NCBI GenBank assembly: GCA_947496865.1
Contig: CANMEE010000001.1
Span: forward strand, 248,001-312,000
Reading direction: 5' to 3'
Source: an uncultured Sphingomonadaceae bacterium
GTDB taxonomy: Bacteria > Pseudomonadota > Alphaproteobacteria > Sphingomonadales > Sphingomonadaceae
DNA length: 64,000 bases
Shown here: piece after piece, positions 39,911 through 51,899 of the stretch
Layout: each line of letters opens with the position of its first letter
Position numbering within the stretch: the stretch's first letter is position 1
Notes under the pieces: generated by a model
Database searches by the model: none
What the model saw: only the letters and a program-made list of their open reading frames with translations
Told to the model about the DNA's origin: nothing
Made by a program: the position numbers and the translations under genes

Positions 39911-41076
39911 ACCATATGGGCTGCGGCCTCATCGCGATGTTTCTTCAAATATTTCATGAACGGCGTACCGCCCGTACCGACATCTGATGTATTGCCTGCA
40001 CCGCCTTTGGATTGTTTGTTGATATAGCTTGCCGCATATTCCAGATGCCGCGTCCGGAAGCGAGTCAGGTTCTGCACGCAGTCATTATATAACGCGTTCA
40101 ATACCGGGCTGCCTGCGGATTGAATGAATGGCCGCAACACGCTGTTCGCCCGGATATCATCGATAAATTGGCGATGCTCTGGCGGGCGATAAATATGAAG
40201 CTGGTCCAAATAAGCGCGCAGTGGGTCACCCGCGTGATCAATGCCGAGAAATGCATCCATCGACGGGACGATGGAGGATTGCGAACCGGTTTGCCCGCGA
40301 AATGCCTGCGGCTTGCCGCCGGTTTCCTCTACGCCTTCATAAATCATGCCGCCATCCAGCGCCGGATTATCTTTCCAGCCATGAATCCACGGCCGCACGC
40401 GGTGGAAGTAAACATAAGGATCGCAGCGCTCCGGCATCCGGCCGAAAATCTCATTCATATCATCCCACACCGCTGACATCGCCGATAGGCCAGCCTCCAA
40501 CGTAGCGACATCCTCATTCCCGCACGCCTCTACCAGCGCCGGAATAGATGCCAGCATCTCGCCAGCCCTCGCTTCAATCGCAACGTGGATAAGCACAAAC
40601 CACGCTTCATCCTGCCCGCTCAGAAAGGGCTGGATCATATAGGTGTTCGCAAGATCAATCGGCCCCGCTTCATCGATCCGCCCCCAGTTATCGAGCACGT
40701 AACTGGAATAAGTGAGCAGCGGTGGTTGTCCAATCGAAGCGCCCAATTGCCAAATAGGTGCAGCGAGACATTTTGGCAGGCTTTTGGGTGGCTCTGGCTC
40801 ACCCCAGACATAGGATTGCACAAGAAATGAATAGTGCACCATCGCCACCCGGCGCTCGGCCCGACTGGCGGTTGCACAAAACTCCGTCAGATCAACCAGC
40901 GGCAAAGCTTCTATATACTTGCGTGGCTGACCAGAGATGAGCGTGCGTGGCAATGCCATGGCGGCATCACGAACCGGTTGGAGAATTGATGGCAGCTGGG
41001 TCTGCCGCGGATCGAAGGATGAGAGAAAACCCCGCTCTGCAGAAATATCATAGTCGGTGAGATTGAAGGCCGCCAT
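39907..41076 (-). CDS. Indoleamine 2,3-dioxygenase family protein
   Basis: Heme dioxygenase that should open the indole ring of tryptophan to N-formylkynurenine. It has 389 residues, the size of IDO. The C-terminal pattern RTRHLEYAASYI followed by VGTGGTPFMKYLKKHRDE matches the proximal heme His and the conserved Gly-Thr-Gly-Gly-Thr loop of IDO enzymes; upstream WGEPEPPKSLP, FVLIHVAIEARAG and YVYFHRVRPWIHGW also fit. The usual bacterial enzyme is the unrelated-length TDO, so IDO is less common. I chose the ATG at 41076 since GGAG lies seven bases upstream. It is divergent from an Lrp/AsnC regulator. No kynureninase or formamidase gene is present. Confidence 0.9.
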   Translation of the reverse strand: MAAFNLTDYDISAERGFLSSFDPRQTQLPSILQPVRDAAMALPRTLISGQPRKYIEALPLVDLTEFCATASRAERRVAMVHYSFLVQSYVWGEPEPPKSLPKCLAAPIWQLGASIGQPPLLTYSSYVLDNWGRIDEAGPIDLANTYMIQPFLSGQDEAWFVLIHVAIEARAGEMLASIPALVEACGNEDVATLEAGLSAMSAVWDDMNEIFGRMPERCDPYVYFHRVRPWIHGWKDNPALDGGMIYEGVEETGGKPQAFRGQTGSQSSIVPSMDAFLGIDHAGDPLRAYLDQLHIYRPPEHRQFIDDIRANSVLRPFIQSAGSPVLNALYNDCVQNLTRFRTRHLEYAASYINKQSKGGAGNTSDVGTGGTPFMKYLKKHRDEAAAHMV

Positions 41077-41175
41077 ATTATGCTCCATATGATGATGATC
41101 AATGACGCAATATTATCTGAAAATCACCGCAAGGTGCTTGCCTTATGTTCGCTATACCATCATCCTATGCAACAT

Positions 41176-41628
41176 ATGACGGATTTAGATACCATTAGCC
41201 GCAATATATTGCACCAACTGGAACGCGACGGGCGAATCAGCAACACGGACCTGGCGCGCAAAGTCGGTCTATCCGCCTCTGCCTGTTTACGGCGAGTGCA
41301 GGAATTGGAGCGCACAGGCCTTATACAGGGCTATCGCGCCATTATTGATCCCGCCGTACGCGGTGCAGCCATCACGATTTTCGTCATGGTCGGATTGTCA
41401 GAGCATTTGAAAAAAGACGCGCAGGCCTTTGAACAAGCAGTCGCCAAAGCTCCGGAGGTTCGCGAGTGTCACAATATTACCGGATCAGTGGAATATCTGT
41501 TGCGCGTCGAGGTCGCGGATCTGGCCGCCTATAAAGCCTTTCATGCCGACATACTCGGAACGCTGTCACAGGTCGGCAGCATTACTTCTCATATCTGTCT
41601 AGGCTCGCCCACCGATAAACGCGCTTAA
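41176..41628 (+). CDS. Lrp/AsnC family transcriptional regulator
   Basis: A 150-residue regulator. The N-terminal helix-turn-helix runs TISRNILHQLERDGRISNTD, then LARKVGLSASACLRRVQELE and a wing with LIQGYRAIIDP. The C-terminal RAM/ligand domain (ITIFVMVGLSEH, then VRECHNITGSVEYLLRVEV) binds amino acids in relatives. The start is the ATG at 41176 or the ATG at 41167; neither has a clear ribosome binding site. It lies back to back with the indoleamine dioxygenase gene (about 90-100 bases between). In Pseudomonas an Lrp-type protein (KynR) controls kynurenine genes, so control of tryptophan breakdown is a reasonable inference. Confidence 0.9.
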   Translation: MTDLDTISRNILHQLERDGRISNTDLARKVGLSASACLRRVQELERTGLIQGYRAIIDPAVRGAAITIFVMVGLSEHLKKDAQAFEQAVAKAPEVRECHNITGSVEYLLRVEVADLAAYKAFHADILGTLSQVGSITSHICLGSPTDKRA

Positions 41629-41630
41629 AC

Positions 41631-42815
41631 CTATGCGCGTAACAGCTTGTATGTCTCATCAATCAGGCTTTGCCCGCGATCATTCAGCAACAACCCCATG
41701 CCCATTTGGTTCATCGTATAGCTGAAAGCCAGACCATATTCCGGGTCAGCAAAGCCGATGGACCCGCCGGCTCCGACATGGCCAAAGGCCGCATCACCAA
41801 TCACAGCCGACATTTGATCGCCGCCCGGATAGGCGCGGTTGTCCATCGATTTCATGAAACCCGATGCAAAGCGGGTCGGCGCCAGCAATGTCGCATCCAC
41901 CTGTGTTGCCGTGGATACCTGCGCCATATGAGCAAGCCGTTCGGGTGATACCAAAGTGACGCCCTTATGCGACCCACCCAGAGCCAAAGGCTCATACATA
42001 GCTACCTGCCCGCGTGCGTTGGACAGGCCGCCTGCCCCGCCAATCTCCGCTTTGTGCGCTTCTGGATCATTTTGGTTCCAACCGCCATTGTTGAGAAACG
42101 ACAGCGCCTGAATCGAACTGGGCTCCGTGAAAAGCTTTTTGGTGAAAGGACTGAGCATTGCCGACGCATCAGGTGTGGCGGGGGTAATCGGCGCGATCGG
42201 ATTGGTCACATTCTCGGGCAGTCCGATCCAGAAATCGGCGCCCAACGGGCCTGCAATCTCATCCTGAAAAAACTGGCCCAGCGATTTACCGGACACCCGG
42301 CGAACAAGCTCACCGACGGTCCAGCCGAAATTGACCATGTGGTAACCGTTGCGGGTACCCGGTTCCCAAAAGGCTTCCTCATCCTCCAGCCGCTTGATCA
42401 TATAGCCCCAGTCGAGAAAACCGCCCGGTCTGATCGGTTCACGAAAGGCTGGCACGGCACTTTCATGATTGAGCATCATCTGAACCGTCGTCGATTCTTT
42501 TCCGTTTTTAGCAAATTCCGGCCAGTACTCCGATACCGGCGCATGTAGTTTAAGCAGGCCGCGATCCACCAATATATGCGCACACAAAGCAGTAGCCGCT
42601 TTGGTGCAGGAGAAGACAATAGAGATCGTGTCGCGTTCCCACGGCGTATTGGTCGCCGGATCAGCCACGCCACCCCAAAGATCGACAACTGTTTCGCCAT
42701 TCACACTAACACAGACGGATGCGCCGACTTCCCCTCGCTCGGAAAAATTGCGCGCAAATTCATCCTTGATAGTCTGAAATTTCGCAGACGTCGTGCCGTC
42801 AATATTTGCTGTCAT
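41631..42815 (-). CDS. Beta-lactamase-fold serine hydrolase (EstB-like esterase)
   Basis: A 394-residue serine hydrolase of the class C beta-lactamase family. The Ser-x-x-Lys motif is in FSCTKAATALC near residue 74, the Tyr-x-Asn-type motif in GYHMVNFGWTVGELV near residue 175, and a His/Lys-Thr-Gly equivalent may be GHVGAGGSIGFADP. There is no signal peptide, so it is cytosolic and more likely an esterase than an antibiotic hydrolase. GGGAG lies ten bases before the ATG. It begins 30 bases after the beta-galactosidase stop on the same strand and ends two bases from the convergent Lrp gene. Confidence 0.9.
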   Translation of the reverse strand: MTANIDGTTSAKFQTIKDEFARNFSERGEVGASVCVSVNGETVVDLWGGVADPATNTPWERDTISIVFSCTKAATALCAHILVDRGLLKLHAPVSEYWPEFAKNGKESTTVQMMLNHESAVPAFREPIRPGGFLDWGYMIKRLEDEEAFWEPGTRNGYHMVNFGWTVGELVRRVSGKSLGQFFQDEIAGPLGADFWIGLPENVTNPIAPITPATPDASAMLSPFTKKLFTEPSSIQALSFLNNGGWNQNDPEAHKAEIGGAGGLSNARGQVAMYEPLALGGSHKGVTLVSPERLAHMAQVSTATQVDATLLAPTRFASGFMKSMDNRAYPGGDQMSAVIGDAAFGHVGAGGSIGFADPEYGLAFSYTMNQMGMGLLLNDRGQSLIDETYKLLRA

Positions 42816-42845
42816 GTCGATAAAGCTCCCAAAGTCTAATGTCTG

Positions 42846-46046
<3,201 letters not shown>

Positions 46047-46076
46047 TCAACTGCCCACTATATTCGCGATATTGCC

Positions 46077-46373
46077 TCAATCATCAAATTCAGTGATCCC
46101 CATCTGCGGAAAAGCACTGGAAGACGGAGCATCCTGAGGCGGCATATTAACTTCCAGCAAGCCTTCCATGACCGCGCAAGCAACCATATGGGTGCGGTTC
46201 CTGGCACGCAGTTTCAGACGAACATTCTCGACATGGCGGTCCACCGTCCGCGGCGCTATATCGATATGTTGGGCAACTTCCTTCGTCGACAAGCCTTGGG
46301 CGATAAACTCCAATATCTCATGCTCCCTCAGCGTGAGCACTGGACCATTGGTCAAACTCTTTTGCTGTAACAT
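46077..46373 (-). CDS. LuxR-type HTH-only transcriptional regulator
   Basis: A small regulator of about 98 residues that is nearly all LuxR/GerE helix-turn-helix: LTLREHEILEFIAQGLSTKE, VAQHIDIAPRTVDRHVENVR, LKLRARNRTHMVA. No receiver or ligand domain is present, so its activity is set by its level or partners. I prefer the ATG at 46373, with GAAGG upstream; a TTG at 46436 would give 119 residues. The Cys-free acidic tail ends GITEFDD. A regulator gap of 531 bases separates it from the divergent Crp/Fnr gene. Confidence 0.85.
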   Translation of the reverse strand: MLQQKSLTNGPVLTLREHEILEFIAQGLSTKEVAQHIDIAPRTVDRHVENVRLKLRARNRTHMVACAVMEGLLEVNMPPQDAPSSSAFPQMGITEFDD

Positions 46374-46904
46374 CACGAGAATACCTTCAATAATACGGAC
46401 AAGCAGTGACGCCCGCCGATCGATAAATGCCCCCAATTTGTTTCGGCCGCACGGTCACAGGCGGCAAAATTGCTGAACGTCAGCATTGCTCACAACATAG
46501 TTCGACCGCATAGGCCGACTGTTTAATTGTTGGTGGTTCCCTCCCCAACAAATCGTCGCAAAATTGGTATCACCGGAACATCGTGTCCTGCGATGGTTAA
46601 TCTTTTACTCCTATAGCACAGAAATCGGATAGGACAAAAACGTCCATGCCAAGCGCTTGAATTTACAGTAATTTACATAAATCCAGAACGCTATGGGTAA
46701 AAATACCTAGTAAAAATCAACAGGTAGAATCGCTTGGGATTCAAAACAGGCGAATCGCTGGATAGACGATTTCCGCAGTTCTCCCCTACATAATCACCAT
46801 AAAACAACAACAGGTCGCATCTGAGGCCCCACTGGTATTCTGGGAATATTGGCGGGGAATGAACGAAAAAGGGTCGTGCTGAGGTCTTAGAGGAGACAGC
46901 ACGG
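46374..46904. other. Long divergent intergenic region between LuxR and Crp/Fnr regulator genes
   Basis: A 531-base AT-rich stretch without a convincing gene. It holds the promoters of two divergent regulators. I see short AT-rich repeats (TAATTTACATAAAT at about 46668-46681 and GGGTAAAAATACC at about 46694-46706, the latter symmetric) and two copies of GAATCGCT about 25 bases apart near 46728 and 46752. A minus-strand frame at 46691-46969 has no family features and overlaps the Crp gene, so I do not call it. No RNA structure is obvious. Confidence 0.5.
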
Positions 46905-47621
46905 ATGCAATCGCTAATCACCGCACCTGCCATGATGCAGGGGCTACATTCAAAACTGCGCTCAACCACATTGCGGTTTCGCGCAGGACAATTAATATTT
47001 GACGAAGGGCAAAAGGCGCACCGCTGGTATGAAGTGGTTCAGGGCACCGTTCGCACGTGCCGTTTTCACATGGATGGCCACCGTCACCTAACCGGCTTTT
47101 TCTTTAGCGGAGATGTTTTCGGGGCCGACTATGGCACCTACGGAACGGCTGCAGAAGCGGTCACTGATACGGTCGTACGCTGCTATCGGGTTGGAGATAT
47201 CACTCAGGACTCAACGCCAAAGGCGCAATTGGACGAAGCCGTTTCGATATTGTTTCGTGCCATGTCGACCGCGCAGCGTTACCTGTTCATCATGGGCCAC
47301 CGTACGGCGACCGAAAGACTAGCTGCCTTTCTGCTGTGCCTGAAACAACAGGCCAATGACGATCCCAATATTTTCGTACCCATGTCGCGCAATGATATCG
47401 CCGATTTCCTGGGCCTTACCGTCCACACGGTCAGTCGGACATTTACCGACCTTTCCCGTCGCGGTTTAATCAAAGTCAATGGCCGAGACTCCGTCATCAT
47501 TACTGACAATGCCGGACTATGTCGGCTCGCTGGCGAATATCATGACAGCCTGACCGCTGACCCTGACGCCGATATTCATCCCGCAGCAGAGCTTTGCTTT
47601 GGCGAACTATCCGCTGCTTAG
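46905..47621 (+). CDS. Crp/Fnr family transcriptional regulator (FixK-like)
   Basis: A 238-residue regulator with an N-terminal cyclic-nucleotide-fold domain (FRAGQLIFDEGQKAHRWYEV, then GDVFGADYGTYGTAAEAV), a long dimer helix (AMSTAQRYLFIMGHRTATER), and a C-terminal winged HTH with MSRNDIADFLGLTVHTVSRT and LSRRGLIKVNGRDSV. It lacks the N-terminal Cys cluster of oxygen-sensing FNR, so it is not an iron-sulfur sensor; this matches FixK-type proteins. GAGGAG lies nine bases before the ATG. Only 35 bases separate its stop from the outer-membrane barrel gene, so the two are probably co-transcribed. Confidence 0.9.
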   Translation: MQSLITAPAMMQGLHSKLRSTTLRFRAGQLIFDEGQKAHRWYEVVQGTVRTCRFHMDGHRHLTGFFFSGDVFGADYGTYGTAAEAVTDTVVRCYRVGDITQDSTPKAQLDEAVSILFRAMSTAQRYLFIMGHRTATERLAAFLLCLKQQANDDPNIFVPMSRNDIADFLGLTVHTVSRTFTDLSRRGLIKVNGRDSVIITDNAGLCRLAGEYHDSLTADPDADIHPAAELCFGELSAA

Positions 47622-47656
47622 AAATGTACATGCACCAGCATGTTCGGAGAAAACTC

Positions 47657-49210
47657 ATGACCATCAATCGCTTAAATCCCCTGACAGCTATTGTCGCCCT
47701 TCCTATTGCCGCATTTTACGGCGCCCCTGCAATGGCGGCTAGCACTGACACACCAGAGGCCGACCACGCCAGCAACGCACCGCAGTTGACCGCCGAGGAA
47801 GCAGAAGCGGAAACAGCACGGATCATCGCCCGGCTGCGCGCTGTCCAAGCGCCAGCGGCACAGCAAGTCACCGCGCCTCAAAAATTACCGGTGGAGATAG
47901 CAACTGCCCCCCACCCCCCTGCTATCCCCGCCTCCCCTCCTCCAGCTTCCGCCAAACAGCCTGCAGAGAAAGTCTCGGCACAAGATACGGCCAATATTAC
48001 GGCCGCTTTGCAGGCCATCCAATCTGAACTATCAGAACAGAAGCAATTAATCGCAAGTCAGAACGCGCTGATTCAATCTCAAAATGAGAAGATCCAGCAG
48101 CTCGAATTGCATAATCAACTGGTGCGCGCGGCGGTTCCGGTGGAAACGCCTTTCGCTCTGTCGCAAATGCGCGGGGCCGGCATTCAGCAAAGCCAGGTCG
48201 AAACGGCGGCCGTGCAGATCGGAACGACTCCCGATGATAGTCTCACCTTGCCAGAAGGTCCGGTTGGTGAAGCCCCACCAGCAAAAGCGACAAATATAGA
48301 GCAAAAGGTGGAAGCTGTGCCAGAAGGGCAAGGCGTGCTGACACCGCGTGGTCAATTCGTCCTTGATCCGTCCATCGAATATACACGCTCTTCTACCAAC
48401 CGACTGGTTTTCCGAGGAATCGAGCTCATCCCCGGCATCCAAATCGGTGCGATTGAGGCGAGTGACGCGGATCGCGACACTATTATCGGTACGTTTGCGA
48501 TGCGCTATGGCCTGACCAACCGGCTAGAGATTGAAGGACGCGTCCCTCTGCTCTATCGCAAGGACCGGATTCAGGTCGTCCAGCAACGCGCAGAACAGAT
48601 TACGAGAGAAGTGGGGCTGGAAGAAACCGGCATAGGCGATGCTGAAATTTCGCTGCGCTATCAGCTCAACCGGCCGAAACCGCAAAGCCCGATCTGGGTT
48701 GCTGGCCTACGCGTCAAAACCGATACCGGCAGCAGTCCTTTCGAAATCCCGTTTGACGAATTTGGTGTCGCAACCGGCCTGGCCACAGGCTCCGGCTTCT
48801 GGGGCATCCAACCTAGCATCAGTTTTCTGCTGCCCTCTGACCCGGTCGTAATCTATGGCGGGACCGGGTATTTGTGGAATATTGAGCGCAATATCGACAG
48901 AGTCGTCGGCGATGTTCCAGTTGGTAACGTCGATCCCGGTGATGCGATTAACGCTAGTGTCGGCTTTGGCTTTGCTCTTAACCCGCGCTTTTCCTTTTCA
49001 CTGGGCTATCGCCACAATTATATTTTCTCGACCAAAACCGAGCTTGGTGACACGGTGCAGGAAAGCAATGACATTCAAGTCGGGGCCCTGAACTTTGGTA
49101 TGTCTTATAGGCTGAGCGAGAAACAGTCGCTGAACCTGGGCTTCCAATTTGGTGTGACCGAAGATGCCCCCGATGTCAGCATCGTCGCGCGGATTCCGCT
49201 TAGATTCTAG
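47657..49210 (+). CDS. Outer-membrane beta-barrel with N-terminal coiled coil (FapF-like channel)
   Basis: A 517-residue outer-membrane protein. The signal peptide is residues 1-28 (ending APAMAA). A Pro/Ala-rich linker (residues 62-110) is followed by a predicted coiled coil (about 111-153: ALQAIQSELSEQKQLIASQN and ALIQSQNEKIQQLELHNQ). The barrel begins near residue 226 with GVLTPRGQFVLDPSIEYTRS and shows alternating strands to a C-terminal Phe (SIVARIPLRF). The coiled coil, then linker, then barrel with the GVLTPRG start is the layout I recall for FapF, the trimeric exporter of Pseudomonas functional amyloid, and its relatives. A C39 peptidase and repeat-bearing secreted proteins lie 6-9 kb away. 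I chose the ATG at 47657 with GGAG upstream. Confidence 0.85.
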   Translation: MTINRLNPLTAIVALPIAAFYGAPAMAASTDTPEADHASNAPQLTAEEAEAETARIIARLRAVQAPAAQQVTAPQKLPVEIATAPHPPAIPASPPPASAKQPAEKVSAQDTANITAALQAIQSELSEQKQLIASQNALIQSQNEKIQQLELHNQLVRAAVPVETPFALSQMRGAGIQQSQVETAAVQIGTTPDDSLTLPEGPVGEAPPAKATNIEQKVEAVPEGQGVLTPRGQFVLDPSIEYTRSSTNRLVFRGIELIPGIQIGAIEASDADRDTIIGTFAMRYGLTNRLEIEGRVPLLYRKDRIQVVQQRAEQITREVGLEETGIGDAEISLRYQLNRPKPQSPIWVAGLRVKTDTGSSPFEIPFDEFGVATGLATGSGFWGIQPSISFLLPSDPVVIYGGTGYLWNIERNIDRVVGDVPVGNVDPGDAINASVGFGFALNPRFSFSLGYRHNYIFSTKTELGDTVQESNDIQVGALNFGMSYRLSEKQSLNLGFQFGVTEDAPDVSIVARIPLRF

Positions 49211-49248
49211 ATTGCCATACTCGATTAATCCCCAGTGACATGAGCGTC

Positions 49249-49283
49249 GGCAAATTTTTTCCGGTAGATGGCAAATTTTTGCC
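49249..49283. promoter_or_regulatory. Two phased GGCAAAT5-6 boxes upstream of the HAD gene
   Basis: GGCAAATTTTTTCC at 49249-49262 and GGCAAATTTTTGCC at 49270-49283 are near-identical 14-base boxes whose starts are 21 bases apart, two helical turns. The second has inverted GGCAAA/TTTGCC arms. They lie 38 bases after the barrel gene stop and about 210 bases before the HAD gene start. They may be operators, or (CGGCAAA pairing with TTTGCCG across them) a terminator-like hairpin of the barrel gene. Confidence 0.5.
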
Positions 49284-49491
49284 GGCGCCGCAGTCCCGCG
49301 AACAATTTCCATTCAACTATGGTAATAAAAGCATCGGGAATTTGCGGCGTTGCGCCTCTGTCACCAAACTGGCACGCGCTTTGCTCTTTCTTGTTTGAGA
49401 TAGCCCAATATAGCGCCCGCCCTGCGTCCTAAAAGCTCGCGGAATGGGATCGCTACTATTCGGTAACATCTGTGAAAGAGGACCGAAAAAT

Positions 49492-51897
49492 ATGAAAACA
49501 TCCGTTGCTGCTTGGGAAATTGATACGCTGCTTGATCATGTCGATGAAGATATCGAAATATTATCACTGGACTGTTTCGACACGCTGATCTGGCGCAATG
49601 TTAATATGCCAGTGGATGTCTTCCATGATTTAGGCATAGCCGACTGCACCATGGAGCTACGCGTATTGGCTGAAAAACGCGCACGCAAAGCGCTGATCCT
49701 CGACAAAAATAAACATGACGTCACGATCAATGAAATTTATGGGAAAATGTTTCGGGAAACTGATGAAACCCAAATCGAACAATGCATTGAAAAAGAGCTT
49801 TTGGCCGAAATCCGACATTGCTTCGCTTTCAGACCCATCACCAGCCTCATCGAGCAGGCCAAAATCCGTGGCCTTAAAGTTATCATCGTATCCGACACAT
49901 ATTTACCGGAACCGTTGCTACGCCGGCTAATCAAGGAAGCGGCTGGACAAGACGTTGTCGACAAGATCGATCGAATATTCTGCTCTTGCGAATATGGCAG
50001 GGGCAAAGCTGGTGGCCTGTTTACACCAGTTTTGGCCGATTTGGGCGTTTCGCCGGGGAAAATCCTGCATCTGGGCGATAATTTGGAAGCCGATTTTACA
50101 GCGCCGAACAAACTGGGAATCCACGGCATCCATTTTGAACAATTTGACGATGAAACATCGGAGCGTTTGCGCTTAGAGGCGATCGCGGCGACAATATTGG
50201 AAAAAGATACACGTAAAATTGCACCGTCTTTACAGCCGCACCGCGCCCAAATATCCTTGCGCCAAGAAAGCGATGCGACCTTCCAATTCGGCCACGACGT
50301 GTTGGGGCCAATCCTGCAGGGTTTTTCCCGTTGGATAGCCGAAGAATCTGACGCCATCGAAGCCACATCAGGGCAAAAACCCAAACTGCTATTCCTGCTG
50401 CGCGATGGTTATTTACCAGCCAAAGCCTTTACGGCAGCCTATCCAGAATATGCAGATCAGGTTGCCATGGTTGAGCTCAGCCGATTCACTGCCAATGCTG
50501 CAAGTTTCACCAATAAAGAAGCAATCCAGTCATTTCTTATGTCGGAAGCGACCGGCAACAAGAAAGATGCCTATTCAAGCCAGCGGCAAGCAGCATATTG
50601 TCGGCAATTGCTATTTTTCGGCAGCGAGATCCCTAAACTGTCCGGCATCAAACAACCCGAAGCGTTTATCCGGGAAATTCTGAAGCCCAAAAATGTGAAA
50701 AAAATTGTCGCGCGGTCTCGCAAATTCCGGGCAGGCTTAGTCGCGCATCTTAAAAAGAACGGCGTGGAGACCGGCGATAATGTCGTTTTCGTCGATCTCG
50801 GCTATAATGGGTCGGTCCAGAACGTGATTGCGCCGGTGCTTGAATCCGCCATGAATCTTGAGATATCCGGACGCTATCTTCTGCTGCGCGAATTGATGAT
50901 CACCGACCTCGATAAAAAGGGACTGATTGACATTAGGCACTATGATAATAGTGGACTCAACGCCCTATGTGAATCGATTGCGGTTCTCGAACAACTCTGC
51001 ACGCAGTCCAACGGTTCTGTCCTTGGTTATAGCGAAAGCGGTGAACCAAAGCGGGATACAGCCGATATCAAAGGCAAGCAGAACGAAGAACGGGACCATG
51101 CACAGGCAGCTTGCCTAACCTATATTGCACAACTGGGCTCTGGATGGGCAACCACACCGCAATCCTGGGATAGCGATTGCGCCCGACAGATGACAGCAGC
51201 GTGTCTTTCCCGGCTTTTGTTTCTGCCCGTCCACCGTGAAATCGGGATTTTCGAGAATTTCAATCATGATGTGAATTTGGGTACCAAAGATATGCTCAAG
51301 TTTATCGATCCAGAATCAGCCGATAAAGGGATTAGACGACGCGGGCTTTTCTACACCAAAAACATCACCCGCATCTATTTGCCGGGAGAGTTGAAGCAGC
51401 GCGGTATGGAGGCGCTCCTTCCGCTGTTTACGGGCAATCGTTTCGGGCTTGATCTGCGACAAACAGACTTTCAGAGCGGCGGCCTCCAAATCCCTGTCAT
51501 GCTTGCCGACAGTCAAGAAAATTTGCAGATTGAAATAAACGCTTACCCCACTGGCGATGGCTATTATCAAGCCTTGATCCCAGCCGGCACGGGGCAGTTT
51601 AACATTGCCATCATGCTCGGCCAGATTTGCGACTGGCTACAGATAGAGGAAGTTAATTTTCAAGAAGTTGAGAATTTTATGGCGAAGAAAATCGACGATA
51701 ATGCCGTTGATGCACAGCCTATTTTCGAAGCCATGACAGAAAACGCACCGGGCCTTTATCGATGCGCTAGACAAGATGCGTTCATGTTGATTCCACCCCC
51801 TGCGGTTGGGACCGGCGAAACGTTGATGTTGAACCTTGTCTTTCGGCCAACAATACTCAGCAAGCCTGTACCTGCCAGCATAAAAAAGGTCGCCTAG
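49492..51897 (+). CDS. Large HAD-superfamily protein (COG5610-like)
   Basis: An 801-residue cytosolic protein. Residues 20-250 form a haloacid-dehalogenase fold: motif I LSLDCFDTLIWR (Asp 27, with Phe at +2 and Asp at +3), motif II VIIVSDTYLP, motif III Lys in YGRGKAGGLF, and motif IV ILHLGDNLEADF. The remainder, with FLLRDGYLPAKAFTAAYP and VVFVDLGYNGSVQN, is shared by COG5610 proteins that occur in cell-surface glycan clusters; its activity is unknown. I chose the ATG at 49492 with GAGG nine bases upstream; an in-frame ATG at 49444 lacks one. A methyltransferase gene follows after two bases. Confidence 0.82.
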   Translation: MKTSVAAWEIDTLLDHVDEDIEILSLDCFDTLIWRNVNMPVDVFHDLGIADCTMELRVLAEKRARKALILDKNKHDVTINEIYGKMFRETDETQIEQCIEKELLAEIRHCFAFRPITSLIEQAKIRGLKVIIVSDTYLPEPLLRRLIKEAAGQDVVDKIDRIFCSCEYGRGKAGGLFTPVLADLGVSPGKILHLGDNLEADFTAPNKLGIHGIHFEQFDDETSERLRLEAIAATILEKDTRKIAPSLQPHRAQISLRQESDATFQFGHDVLGPILQGFSRWIAEESDAIEATSGQKPKLLFLLRDGYLPAKAFTAAYPEYADQVAMVELSRFTANAASFTNKEAIQSFLMSEATGNKKDAYSSQRQAAYCRQLLFFGSEIPKLSGIKQPEAFIREILKPKNVKKIVARSRKFRAGLVAHLKKNGVETGDNVVFVDLGYNGSVQNVIAPVLESAMNLEISGRYLLLRELMITDLDKKGLIDIRHYDNSGLNALCESIAVLEQLCTQSNGSVLGYSESGEPKRDTADIKGKQNEERDHAQAACLTYIAQLGSGWATTPQSWDSDCARQMTAACLSRLLFLPVHREIGIFENFNHDVNLGTKDMLKFIDPESADKGIRRRGLFYTKNITRIYLPGELKQRGMEALLPLFTGNRFGLDLRQTDFQSGGLQIPVMLADSQENLQIEINAYPTGDGYYQALIPAGTGQFNIAIMLGQICDWLQIEEVNFQEVENFMAKKIDDNAVDAQPIFEAMTENAPGLYRCARQDAFMLIPPPAVGTGETLMLNLVFRPTILSKPVPASIKKVA

Positions 51898-51899
51898 AT

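Noticed and set aside
41631..42815. AmpC-type antibiotic beta-lactamase
   Set aside because: There is no signal peptide and no AmpR-type regulator; the sequence is closer to EstB-like esterases.
46691..46969. Minus-strand frame of 92 codons in the LuxR-Crp gap
   Set aside because: It overlaps the Crp/Fnr start, has no ribosome binding site or domain features, and its sequence is not gene-like.
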